A stretch of 64,000 nucleotides of DNA from Ascaphus truei (taxonomy: Eukaryota; Chordata; Amphibia; Anura; Ascaphidae), in NCBI GenBank assembly GCA_036426205.1, contig CM071567.1:293883249-293947248 (forward strand). The letters run 5' to 3'. The position numbers and the translations under genes are program-made. Shown in pieces: positions 1-30,109 of this stretch. The notes beneath the pieces are model-generated. The model did no database searches, was not told the DNA's origin, and worked only from the letters and a program-made list of their open reading frames with translations. Positions within the stretch are counted from its first letter, which is position 1. Each line of letters begins with the position of its first letter.

Positions 1-871
1 GGGGGGGGTGTTGGGGATGCGGGACTGACTGGCTTTGGCGGGGGGGAAATGTTGGGGATGCGGGCCTGGCGGAAACCCCACCACTTCCCTTAAACCTAAT
101 ATTGGGGGTGAGGGGGTTTAGTGACTAATTGCGTTGATGATTAACGTGGATTTGCGCTGTAGGCCCTGAAGGCAGAGGCGGTGTGTTACGCATGGAGTAG
201 GCCTCAAGCCTTGGAATGTGCATTGTTTTCTCAGGTTCTGTAACATGCGCTGTGTCGTTATATCCGTGTGTTTGTGTTCATGGATTACCGGTGTGTTGGG
301 AAGGTGTGCAGGTGTTGCTTCTGCTCGGGGTACACGCGGGGCCTGGGTATAATTAGCTTTTATTGTTGGTTTGCAACCATACCTCGTGTGTCCGTCTATT
401 TACTTTCATAGCTGTAAATATTTTTTGTTACCACTGCCATTCAGTGCCAGAGTTAGTAGTAAACTACTATACAATGAGTTGACAGCCTATGCACGTTGTC
501 ACTTTTCCTGCACACTTTGTTTTTTTTTTCTTGTGGACTATAGAGCAGGAGATGAGAAGTTAAACCACGTGTGAATTGTAGACTACAGTTTGAGCACATT
601 GGCGTGTTACACCAGGGCCTGTGTGAGCTGCTCCATTGTGAAGCTGAGACACTTTAATAGCCTCACTGGGTTTGCAGCTATTTATCTTTTTCTCCTACTT
701 TGATCGTCATTCATTCTTGTGTTAAGGTGGGTGGATGGTTTCTGATCTGTCTGATAATTTGATGCTAATTGGGCTCTCAGCAATACCATGTGCATTTCTT
801 GTTGTTTCCCCCTTTTGAGCATTGTTGTACACACTGATGTAATGTGGTTTTTTTTTTCTTCTTACAACACG

Positions 872-1055
872 TTTGCCCCTCGCAGACACACCAGAACACC
901 CTCCTGCTGTGTTCTTTCTATTTACCACTTGGATTGTAAGATCTTTGTGGCAGGACTTATTTTTTTTAACTAATTTTACTTATTCCCGTTATGTCGCGTG
1001 TATTACTACTGTAAAGTGCAGTGTACATGTATGGTGCTATATAAATAAAATATGC
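872..1055 (+). mobile_element. L2-like LINE, 3' tail fragment
   Basis: The order of blocks (cacacaccagaacaccctcct, ttggattgtaag, gtgtattactactgtaaagt, ggtgctatataaata) matches the 3' end of the two longer L2-like copies in this window (plus copy ending near 35950, minus copy ending at 39656). Only the tail remains, as expected for 5'-truncated LINE insertions. It is strongly diverged and therefore old. Confidence 0.65.
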
Positions 1056-1861
1056 ATACAAGGAAAACAGATTATGTACTACCATGGCATCCTCTTTTTT
1101 TAATATCCATGTTGAAGCTTACATTGTGGTAGCCCTGTGAGAAATGGGCTGTAGGGTAACTATAATTTATTTATGTAAATTGTTTACTAACTTTTGCTTA
1201 GCTTAGCATGTCTATACATTCTAATATGGATTTCCTCACTGTTTGTAAACATTAAAGGCTTTCTACCATTGTATTTAATATCTTGAACAACCAGTGGCAT
1301 TTGTCTAGAATTCAGCAAGTCTAGTAGTGTTTCTGACCCCTCTCCTCAGTGATCCCAGCCACACCTAGTGTTATGGATGACCAATAAAGGACATGACACT
1401 TCTATATACTTATCTTTTATGGTGCAGAATAAGTGAGTATTTCAGTATTTGGTGCTAATTTTGTGGGGGGACAACGACGACTAATAATTGATATCATAGG
1501 CTTTTTTCGATTTATTCATATATTTTATGGGAGATTTAAGTGGTTCAATCACAATTTGGCCTGTTTGGGGAAAAATCAACTTAAATGTTTGTATTCAGAT
1601 CAATTGAAATGATCTATCATTAGTACAATCTATCATTAGGCTTCGATAGCAAAAAAATAGTTTGCACCATAAATCATTTTATAGCCTGTGTGCTATATGT
1701 TTGGAGCAGCATAAGATTTGTTGTCTTTTTTTGAAACTGATTGTTACCACATCAAGAATCTGGTCAATGAGATCTACTGTTATTTTTTTTTTTATTATTA
1801 TTATAAGATATGGGCTGCACTGGTTATGGTTGAAACTAATGGCAAATCTAAATTAGGATTA

Positions 1862-2420
1862 TTTTATTATTATTTATAAAATATTTTACCAGGAAGTAAT
1901 ACATTGAGAGTTACCTCTCGTTTTCAAGTATGTCCTGGGCACAGAGTAAAACAAATAGTACATGGTTACAAGTACAGTTACATAAATGAACAGGGTATAC
2001 ATTATATACAAGACATTGCGTGCACAGTTAAAGAAAATATATATTATGAGCATATGAAACAGTTACAGACCAGGTTAAAATGTGAGACAGCCTTAGATTT
2101 GAAAGAACTTAAACTGGTGGTGGATGTGAGAGTCTCTGGTAGGTTGTTCCAGTTTGGAGTCTGATCTCAGGTGATAAGTGCTGCAGGTGGTAGGGGTGAG
2201 GAGCTTGTTCAGGTAGCTGGGTAGCTTGCCCATGAAGAATTTAAAAGCAAGACAGGAAAGGTGAACTTTGCGCCTAGACTCTAGTGTTGACCAATCTAGT
2301 TCTTTGAGCATTTCGCAGTGATGTGTGTTGTAGTTGCATTGGAGAACAAAACGACAAATTGAATTGTAGAGGGTGTCAAGTTTGCTAAGGTGGGTTTGAG
2401 GTGCCGAGCCATATACTCAA
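1862..2420 (-). mobile_element. LINE 3' end (CR1/Rex-like), copy 1
   Basis: Read on the minus strand, 2311-2093 encodes a reverse-transcriptase C-terminal tail with the words LDWSTLESRRKVHLSCLAFK and LPSYLNKLLTP, typical of the end of non-LTR reverse transcriptases. The 3' terminus (plus strand ataaaatattttaccaggaa) is shared with a second copy at 3806. A minus-strand YADD-like peptide near 2850-2890 may belong to the same insertion, with rearranged sequence in between. The clade is not certain. Confidence 0.65.
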
Positions 2421-3805
2421 TGTCATTCCATACGTCCAATAATTTCATTAACTGCATCTGCTGTGCGATACGCTTTCTGACCCAAAATCAGATACCTTAG
2501 TGAAGGATTTAGTTCTGTAAACTGTACCCTATAGTTATGAGCATAGGTCGTTGGTTGTCAGGGTATCAACTGTGCTCGCCGAATGTTAAGATGGGTCAAC
2601 ACTAGAAGCCCAATCACTTTAAAACTGCTGCCGGTGTTAGGGTGGTGTTAGTCGTATGTAGTATCGAACTCAGAGCTCAGTCACTGTGAAAAGCTAGTTT
2701 ACAGAATTTAGAGTCCTTTGGTCCCAAATACCATTTGTATACAAAGCTTGTCAGTGTTTAAAAAGCAGTTTGTTTTGGGGAATCCAGTTTTTCGATGCTC
2801 AAAAATTCAGACTGAAAAGTGTTTGAAAAAGGTCAGAGATAGCTAATAGACTATGTGCATATAGGATTGTGTCATCTGCATACATGTGTATTGAGGCTTC
2901 CTTACAAGCTGTGGCAGGATGGCAGAAAGGTACCCTCAAAATCTCATCAGAATGAGTGAAGGCGTTTGGCTTGTGGTGAGAACACGTAAAAAAAAAAAAA
3001 AAAAACACCTACACCCAAAGTGTCTACGAAGTCTATTTGTCTTTAAGTCGTTCATCCAATTAAGTACATTATCACACATTGAGCATATCATTGCATTTAC
3101 ACATTTTTGGCAAGTTTGATAACGATTCATAAAATGTTTTGGTAGTTTTATTCATACGTTGTAGTGCATTAGAAAGTCAGGGGAACCTTTAAACTCTTAG
3201 ACTAAGATAGTAAGTGTATATGACTGAACGCATGGAGTCACGCGCACCTATTGCCCGAGGGATGAGGGAACTGCGCTGAAGGCGATTGGGGAGGTGTTGC
3301 GGATGCGTCACTCGGCTTGTTCGCTCTCATTGGCCGAACTATTCACGTGATGCAGCAGCAGCGCGAAAAAACGAAATAGGTTGTCTTTTGAAAAATCTAC
3401 CGCACTGTTGCTCTGCATCGTGCCCACGCACACTATGGCTGGCCCGTAACAGCTGCTGCACTTTGTTCTCGCAGCACGGCAAATCGCACGCACAGTCGCG
3501 CCTACTATTGTCGCAGCCTTATAGACAGCCAGTTTTTCATCTCCCGTACCTTTTTTAAACTTGTGTTTTTTTTTTTTTGTTTTTTTCCGTGCAATTCAAT
3601 GGGCACTATTTGTTCTGTGGCTTAAAAAAAATGTAACAAGCGCCTAAAACTTTTTTTTATATATAACAATAATGCTGTTTGTTTCCAGTACTTTGTATTG
3701 TCTTACCAAAAGAAGGTAGAACGTGTATAATTCGGAACATAATTTATTTTCTTCCTGTCAGTGCTAGTGATCTTTTTGGACTGAAGCAAGTTGTAGTGTC
3801 TCCTT
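2421..3805. other. Intronic stretch with weak LINE remnant
   Basis: On the minus strand around 2910-2830 the peptide SIHMYADDTILYAHS resembles the reverse-transcriptase catalytic block and suggests an older piece of the neighbouring LINE. An A16 run lies at about 2989-3004. A CpG-richer patch occurs at about 3230-3560 without convincing coding potential. Nothing else is recognised. Confidence 0.4.
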
Positions 3806-4025
3806 CTATTTATTTATTAAATATTTTACCAGGAAGTAATACATTGAGAGTTACCTCTCGTTTTCAAGTATGTTATGGGCACAGAGTAAAACAAATAATA
3901 CATGGTTACAAATACAGTTACATAAATGAACAGGGTATACAAGACATTGTGTGCATAGTTAAAGAAAATATATATTATGGGCGTATGAAACAGTTACAGA
4001 CCAGATTAAAGTGTGAGACAGCACA
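3806..4025 (-). mobile_element. LINE 3' end (CR1/Rex-like), copy 2
   Basis: About 210 bp nearly identical to 1870-2095 (shared block caggaagtaatacattgaga and onward, with a short deletion after gggtatac). It shares the 3' terminus of copy 1 and is cut short on its 5' side, the usual picture of target-primed insertion. It lies in DHX15 intron 1. Confidence 0.7.
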
Positions 4026-4505
4026 TTCTAATGATTGCGTCAATGGCGCTGTCCATCCAGTTTAGTTTTGTTGCTTTGTAATGTTTTGTGCTGTTACTTT
4101 GGTTTGATATCACTTAAAATAATTTATTAGGAAATTCTGACGCTCTGCACAACAATGGCAATCTAACCTAGTTTAGTAATGCGCCCCCCACCCTCTTTGC
4201 GCGCCCCGAAATAATGAATCTGAGGACTTTATTGGAAGTATCATTGAGATTATCTGCTAGTCCTTCATTATGCAAGGTGAAAGTGGTCTTCCCTTTTACC
4301 CAATGACACTTGGGAAGATACATTTGAGTTCTTGTAATAATACATTTAAGTGCATTTAGTGTTCTGGTACTTGGTCGTAAGTGACTTCATGAAACCATGT
4401 AGGTTGCTTTAATCCCATTTTAGGTTTAAAAGATGTTAAATGTACAACCTTCCTACAAGGTTTTCTTTTTGCCGTCTCCAAACCTTTGTACGTTTTTAGT
4501 ATTAA

Positions 4506-5616
<1,111 letters not shown>

Positions 5617-5619
5617 AGT

Positions 5620-6545
5620 TCTATATAAAGGCACACAACATTCATTGCCACAGACATCAAATCAATAATTTCACTGGACAGTTTATTGAATACCATGTGT
5701 AATATAAATATTTAGAACCTAAGAGGATAAAATTGATTCCTCAAGTAACCTGGTACCTTAATATGTATACAGATTTAAAAATTACTACCAGATAAACATG
5801 ACCAATAATAGCCACAGAATACCACTCAGATTAAGGCTCAAAGAAATCAGTATATGTAGTGCCTTGAGGGAGAGCATTATTATAACGTATGAAGTCAAAC
5901 CCAAAGGTAATGGTGGTTGAGTCCTCAGTCAATTGGCAGTATTTCTGTTGGGCGGGTGGACCTTGCGTGTCAGCCTACAATGCAGCATCATCTTTGCCTT
6001 CCGATGACCTGTCCTAAGTCCCTTGTGGAAGTCTCTTATACATACCACAGCAAGATGTGACCCGGAAATATAAATATAAGGAGTTAATATGATCATATTT
6101 CCAATAAAACGTTTAAACCGTGGGGGGGAGGCAATGCTGTACAGGGTAAATATCTGTTTTTAGTCTGCAATAAATGCTGTTTACCACCTTTTAATGCCCA
6201 CGTTAACCCTGTCAATGCCGAAAGCAACTAGTTTCTCGTCATTGCGCTCATGTTTTGAACCAAAATGACGTGTAAACGAAGTCCGCTTTTTACCTCTATC
6301 GCAATCTGTTTTTACATTTCTGATGTTGAACGCATGTTCCAATAACCTCTTGCGTAGCTGTCTGGTGGTCATTCTTAAACATAGCAAGTTGCTGGACATA
6401 AGACAATACATAATTTTTTTGTTATTACTTGTGCTTGAATATTCTCCATTGATTTTATAAGCTGTTTGAACAAGTCTAGACATGTAAAAAATGTGCATGA
6501 AACCAATGTGTTTTATTCTCATTCTTTGTATTTCCACATTCCTTT
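5620..6545 (-). mobile_element. Penelope-like element fragment with GIY-YIG remnant
   Basis: On the minus strand from 6537 to 6181 the peptide contains LRMTTRQLRKRLLEHAFNIRN, then SFTRHFGSKHERN and LVAFGIDRV. This is the arrangement of the GIY-YIG endonuclease at the C-terminus of Penelope-like retroelements (YxGxTxR...R..EH...HF...H...gIe.V), although the first catalytic part is decayed. Downstream, 6180-5620 would be the 3' region. There is no reverse transcriptase, so it is a 5'-truncated old insertion. Confidence 0.7.
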
Positions 6546-6843
6546 GTATAGCCTCACATCTTCAAATAATGCCTTTCAGAGTGGGCTTGATCGGTATAGT
6601 GTTACATTTTTAAATTAACAGCATTTTTTTTTTTTTTTTGCTTCAACCTAAAGAGAACTTCAGTTGCTTAATAGGTTCCTGGCCATACAACTTTAATCTT
6701 TATAGCTCTACTCTGTAACGTAACTTAACTTGGGTTGTGTTTTGTTTTCTAACCCCTTTTAAGGCAGAGTGATGACATTTTTAATTGATGGTACTTTTGT
6801 TTTTCCATTGACAAAGAACTAACGGTTGTATTTAATCTGTTAG

Positions 6844-14100
<7,257 letters not shown>

Positions 14101-14118
14101 TAACATGGTGGCTTACTA

Positions 14119-14302
14119 CAGGGGTGGCCAACTCCAGTCCTCAAGGGCCACCAGCAGGCCAGGTATTCGGGATATCCATGCGTCCACACACAGATGGATC
14201 AGTCATAACTGAGCCACGTATTGACCCACCTTTGCTGAAGCAGGGATAGCCCTAATGCCTGGCCTGTTGGTGGCCCTTGAGGACTGCAGTTGACCAACTC
14301 CG
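14119..14302. mobile_element. hAT-like MITE
   Basis: The left end caggggtggccaactccagt and the right end, read inward, are inverted copies sharing cagtcctcaagggccacca. It is flanked by an imperfect 8-bp duplication (gcttacta at 14111-14118, gcttagtg at 14303-14310). CAGGG ends with 8-bp duplication are typical of hAT transposons. It is 184 bp long with no coding capacity. Confidence 0.75.
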
Positions 14303-15816
14303 GCTTAGTGTTAAACCGATCCGTTCTGCTGTAGCTACTCTTAACCTTTTGCTATGTTCCGCATAAGTAAAAGCTTGGGAAACAGAAGATGCCTGGGAAT
14401 CTTGGAATTCATGAAATACAACAGGTAGTACACCATCAATTCTCATATCTACACTGCATAGATCAGCTGCAGGTACCACACAGATTAATAAAAACACGTT
14501 AGAAATTAGAGATGGCTACGAATTAATTTTACCTTTTCAAAGATGCGGATATATTCTAATTTACACCATGGCATACTGCCCGTAGAGAGAGGGTTGTACA
14601 GCAAACAAGGAATCAAGCTAGTTTTCTGAGTTATGCTGATTAGGCATGTTCAAATTCTTAATAGTTTACATTACTTAAATTAAAAAACAAAAAACAAAAA
14701 CAAACGCTCACACTTATTTTGCAACACATAGTAAAAACAAATGTTAAGCTCATTTAGGTAAAAAATAGTTTCTATGCTTTTTGTATGGGTGACATTTAAA
14801 TGGATTTACAAATTGACTGCAAGGTTTTGTTGCAACACATACATTGTTGCAGACTAGGTCACCCACTAAAAGACCTTTCTAATTTGGTGATGGTTAGTCT
14901 GTATGGCATTACTTAAATAAAAAAAAACACAATTGTACAAATGTATGTGAATTCTGAGTTTCCAGACCACAAACTTAACCACCTTCCACTAGTCCATGTG
15001 CACATTTTTGTAGATAGCATTGTACACACTTCATTTAGATGTTTTTTGCTTACTCCTAGACTTGGAAAGGAAAAAATTATTCATAGTGCCCAAGATGTGT
15101 TTATGTATTTACATGTATAGTATGCATCTCTAAAATTTCTATAGATGTACATGTATATAGGATACACAAAGGTTATTTGTGTCCTTTCTCATTGGCAGCA
15201 CAAGTAATCATGGTGTACCATCCTACCTACTGTACTAATAGGCTATTGGGCTATTCTTGCCCTCTGTAAATATGACAAGTACTATATACATAGGTCTACC
15301 TACTGCTCACCAGTAAATGTATTGAGTCAGTATTGTTCACAAGGTGTGTTGGGGAAATAGATATACATATGTACAGATAATGGCTGGTAAAGAGACTAAC
15401 CAGAAAAGAATCCCTTAAATTGCACTTGTTGGAAACATGAGTAAGGCTGGAAAATGTATAATCCCTTCATATGCCAGTCAAATTGAATAGAAATACAGTT
15501 AAAATAATACTTTATTAATACAACAAAATAAGGTGTGTGTGTTCTATAAAATTATGGTGGTAGAGGGCTGTTGCTGCGAGCTAAAGTGGCTCCTCGTAAA
15601 GCCAATATGGAGGTCAGATACGCTCACAGGGTTAATATCGGTCAGACAATACTTCCTAGACCACAGATCAAAATGATGTATCCAATAAACAGGCATACAA
15701 AATGTTGCACCACTCTGAATGTATGGTTGCTAGAACATCACAGTGAACGTTGTTACTACAGTTTGGCTGATTGACAAAGTAACAATCTCACACGATTGTA
15801 ACAACTCCAGACGAGC

Positions 15817-16091
15817 AAGGCCGTGCCTATAGTGCCGTCGTTGGCGATGGCGACACGGCGGGTGACGTCGCCACCGGCGAAAGTTATGTTTCGTCGGGGT
15901 CACGGGATTCCCGCAATTAGATTTGTTCAAGGGCCGTCACGTGACGCGACGGCCCTTGAAAAATCAAATTTTGCCGGCTTCAGATTTTTGCGACGTTGCT
16001 TGTCGCCGTCGTGTGCACTATAAGCGCACGCGGCGGCGGCGGCAATGTATTTGTTTTCGCGCGACGTCGCCGACACTATAAGCGCGTCCTT
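15817..16091. mobile_element. GC-rich fold-back MITE, copy 1
   Basis: The ends are inverted: left aaggccgtgcctatagtgcc, right (read inward) aaggacgcgcttatagtgtc. The inside is rich in cgtcgcc/ggcgacg words and has a hairpin around tcacgtgac flanked by aagggccgtc/gacggccctt. A second copy with the same terminal word gcgcttatag is at 56311-56439. The superfamily was not decided because no clear target duplication is seen. Confidence 0.65.
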
Positions 16092-16388
16092 AGTCTCTTG
16101 CACAGCAATATTGTATCAAGCGCATGCATCAAAATGTCAGTTATAACTAGGGGATTCCTTTCGAGGTAGTAATTATCTGCGTAAAGTAACAATTAAGTAG
16201 ATCAGTTCCCTGTATTCGGTACTAGCATTGGTATATATAGCCTTATACTAAAACTATCTGACCTTTCGTAAATGCCCACCAGAAGTACAGTAGTGACTAT
16301 CGGGCTATACCAATGATACCACTATTTAATTATCACTTTGTATGTATATATACCCTGCACCTTATTCACCTTACTCTTGTTGTATTTA

Positions 16389-16454
16389 AGTAATAATCCC
16401 CTCAGAACAGGGCATTACTGGCCAGTAATGCCCTGTTCTGAGGGGATTATTACT
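16389..16454. repeat. Perfect 66-bp palindrome
   Basis: Two arms of 33 bp meet at 16421/16422 with no spacer and no mismatch (centre ttactggccagtaa; arm word cagaacagggcatta). Related words (aatgccctgaa, ccgggcattat) recur near 17200-17245, so it is probably the tip of a fold-back element. Confidence 0.9.
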
Positions 16455-16569
16455 ATTATAGGCTAAATGTAGGCTTTTTTAATTTAATTTTTCATAAAAA
16501 AAATATACATTTTTGTAGTCATATTGATTTTTATCAGCACGATTGTCTACATTCTTATGCTTTTACGGC

Positions 16570-17010
16570 AAATTTATTAAAAAACTGTACACACACACCA
16601 GTCCCCCCTCTATACACAAACACACACTCTGCAGTACCCTCTACACACTGTGCAGCCACCTCCTCTGCAGACACACATCAACAAAACAGACTGCTGCCCT
16701 CTCTACATCAATAAAACACACCAGCAGCCCCCCTCTACACCCACTGCAGCCCCCTGTAAACCCACACACCAACAAAACACTCTACACCCTCCTCCAATCA
16801 CAAAATACACACTGATGACACACACTGCAGCTCCCTCTCTACACCAACAAAACACACACAGCAGAGAAACACCAACAAGACTCTGCTGCCCCCGCAACAC
16901 CCACAAACACACACCAACAGATGACACACTAATAAAACACTCTGCTGACCCCCTTTACACCCACAAAACACACTCGGCAGACACACAAACCTTTCCCTTC
17001 ACACTCCTGT
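16570..17010. repeat. Degenerate CA/CT-rich tandem region
   Basis: Repeated words such as aacaaaacacacac, ctgcagccccct and ctctacacc make a degenerate minisatellite. Open reading frames here (Thr/Pro/His-rich) are by-products of the composition. Confidence 0.75.
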
Positions 17011-17647
17011 GCGGAGCTCTCTGCAGACAGGGTGGGGGAGGAGTCAGTGTCTTGCTGGTGTGTTCTGTCCAATCACCTCCCCTGTCTAAGTGCAAATTTC
17101 ACTCTTTGTGAATGAAAGCTGAAAGCTGAAAGCTGATTGGCTGAAAAACTTGGCAAGCTGCCAAAAATTCCGGGCCATTACTGCTTGTTTAAAATTCCGG
17201 GCATTATCCAATCTGAGAGCAGTGATTTCAATAATGCCCTGAATTGTACTGCTTTAGACTATAATAATAAATAATTATTTTAACTGTATTGTCTATTCAA
17301 TTTGAATGACATACTAAGGGACACTGATACTTTATGGATTATATATTTTTCAGCCTTACTCGTGTTTCAGAGTGCAATGTAAGGGATTCTTTTCTGGTTG
17401 GTATCCCTTTACCAACCATTATCTGTTCCTCTTGTAAATAAGCATGGGCTGTTGGTACTAGAATGCAATCCCAATTTTGACTTTGGCTTCCCTTAGAGGC
17501 AATCCAAGTCTTCTCTCCTTCTTTCCTTCTCCTCTCCCTCCCTCCCTCCCTCCCCCATCTTCTAATTCTGGTGGGAAGCAGGATGTCTCTAGATCTGAGC
17601 CCCATTAATTTCAGTTGTGGGGACCCCTTGCTTCCAGAGTTCTGCAG

Positions 17648-17811
17648 GGACATTTGGCTGTGACCAAAGCGACACCAGCGTTTCGCTGCTGGACATTACA
17701 TCGCGATGTCCGGTACAGTGCCTAGACCGGACGCTCAATCTTTAAATGCCTGCTCGCGATTGCGGGACATCACAGCAGAACGCCCCTTTTTTTGGTACCA
17801 GCCAAATGTCC
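17648..17811. mobile_element. Fold-back element (MITE-like)
   Basis: The ends ggacatttggctgtgacc and ggtaccagccaaatgtcc are inverted copies, with further complementary words inside. A related half-copy follows at about 17891-17960 (gtttggccacagccatttga). No target duplication was settled. Confidence 0.5.
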
Positions 17812-18719
17812 AAGACCGTTCTGTGACATTGTGTGGGTGTTGCAGAGTCAGTGATAATCAAAATTATACAAGTGCCAAGTTTACGGTCTAAGACGTTTGG
17901 CCACAGCCATTTGACCGCGACCAAATCTCCACCGGCGCTCTGCCGCTAGTCACCGTGGCACTATTTTATAAATGTCATCAGATCTTCCCAGCCACAGGCT
18001 ATCTCGCACGGCAGCCACTCCGACTGCATTAGTGAGTGCGCCACTGTTTGCAGCAGCCAGGACACATTTTTATATTCCCCGCGGGCCCGCTCACAAATTC
18101 CGTTGGAGCGGCGGCTGCGCGAGGTGACCGGCAGCGTGGGAGATCTGAGGACATTTAAACATGGTGAGGTGACTATCAAGGAGTAGTCCTGGCGGCGGAG
18201 TGCCGGTGGCAATTTGTTTACGGCCAAAAGTCTTACCCCACGGATGGGGAGGAGTCTCCTACTCACTGTCTCCCAATCTGGATTTTGTGCATTGTCGGGT
18301 ATTGCTTTTTGGAACACACACAGCACACTCAATGTTACACCAGGAAATAGTGGTGTACAACACCATTTTTGTTCTATTAATGGTTCATACTCTGATATGG
18401 CTCATCCAGGCAACATTTTAACTTCTGCTACATATTTCATTGCGACTTTTTTCAAATAGAAGACCGGCAACACAACCAAACAGAATGGAAAAGTTCAGTT
18501 TGTTTTTAAAATGCATAGTTGTGCTGTAAAACTGACGCAGCAATGCTTGTTTTTTTTTTGTTAAGATATGCTTTGCACTCAAATAGGGGTAAGCACAAAA
18601 ACGAGTTTGTGCAGTTAGAATTCTGTTTGTCATCCCCTTAATTCATTCTCATAGGATGATTAAGAGCAATGATTACTGTGACGCATGTGCTATGTTCTGT
18701 TAATTTTCCTCCCTAATAG

Positions 18720-28814
<10,095 letters not shown>

Positions 28815-29270
28815 GTCTTTGCAAGTTTGAGCTTGTTGTGAGCAGATCGAGAAGATAAAAGAACTCTGATAAAATGTGTACCCTATGTGGTGGTTCAGTG
28901 ATGGCCTTTATTTGAAAGCTTTTTAATTTTTCTTTCATTACAGTAAATATTACATTCTTATTTCATAAATTAAACATTTATGGTTCACTCCCCTTTGTGT
29001 TGACACTGTGTAGCTTGTTCGGAAAATGTCGATCAATGTTTTGCAGTTTATTGGAAGTAGTTCTATATATAACAATGTTATAAACATTTCTCTTGAAATG
29101 TTTGAAAATGCTTCTAATATGTGATCGCAGACCATGTTATGCATGATTGTTGTAACTGTTGACATTCCTTTTTAGAAGTTGTGAAATGTTACAACTTGTG
29201 CATCTGTAAACCCAACCATCAGCCTCCGTACAGAGGCACTGGCTTCAATAAAGTCTATTTATAGTAACCT
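28815..29270 (+). other. dhx15: DHX15 3'UTR
   Basis: AT-rich sequence following the stop and ending some 20 bp after the AATAAA at 29247. No ORF. The end is inferred from signal spacing and the following T run. Confidence 0.8.
29247..29252 (+). terminator. DHX15 poly(A) signal
   Basis: AATAAA, followed at about 29270 by a T-rich downstream element (gtatttttttt). It is the first canonical signal after the stop codon in a suitable context. Confidence 0.85.
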
Positions 29271-29388
29271 GTATTTTTTTTTTTTTTTTCTATTCAAGAG
29301 GAGACTTGTTTATTTTGAATTGCAGTGTCCTCAAAGTAACATTTTCCTGACTTATTGTAACTCCTTAAATGTGCATGTTGGTTGTAGG

Positions 29389-30050
29389 TGTCACGGTAGA
29401 CCTGACTTGTAAAGGCATTGCAAACACCAGGCAGAACGAGAGTTAAATAAAACCGTTTATTCTGGCTGCAGCCAACAGGGCACAAAACAAGGAAATTACT
29501 TGCCACAAACCCTGGGTACAGGAGACTCCTAGCTTGCTAGGTGCAGGATGCTGCCAAAGCTATTTTACCCGTTGTCACCTTGATCCATCCATTCACTAAT
29601 CACTAGCACAGGATAGCTGCCTCTGGTCCACAGTTGACTTTCCAGTTGGTTTCGTTACTGAGACCAACCATGAACTGGAGCCCGCATCAGCTTGTATAGA
29701 TCCTCGTCATCTGAAATCATGGAGAATCGTATGCTGAGCAATCAGGACCGATGACGGTGCCGAAAGACAGCCCCCAGGGGGCAGGGTTTTAGGAGCATAG
29801 TAAATTGGAAATGACCAATGGGAATTGAGCCAAGTGGGCTAGGACCCAGGCATCTATTCCCAATTACAGCTCCATACCTCCTGTAGCTGTTGGATACCTG
29901 TCTACCAGGGAGAGAATAATGCTCTGCTTTAGGAGTATGTATCTCGGAGGCTTACCCATCATCACCATTGTCTAGAGACACTGCACCTGGCCCCACAAAA
30001 AGGCTAGTCCCTGACTCACTATGCTAGCCAATGTTAGTGGCCCAAGAACA
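29389..30050 (-). mobile_element. Possible LTR fragment
   Basis: The plus strand begins tgtcacggtagacctgac, which on the minus strand would be a ...GTGACA LTR end, preceded by an AATAAA-bearing stretch (ccagaataaacgg). No second LTR, primer site or polyprotein was seen, and the other border is not defined. Weak call. Confidence 0.3.
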
Positions 30051-30109
30051 CGAGTCACACGATCTACATGCCCCTCTTTCTCTGCCGTTCTAGTCCCAGA
30101 CCCTGGCTA

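Noticed and set aside
2936..3130. Minus-strand peptide LNWMNDLKTNRL as reverse-transcriptase thumb
   Set aside because: It lies on the wrong side of the YADD-like peptide for a collinear element and could be chance.
3230..3560. CpG-richer patch as an alternative promoter
   Set aside because: No first-exon or core-promoter features could be supported, and it may be repeat-derived.
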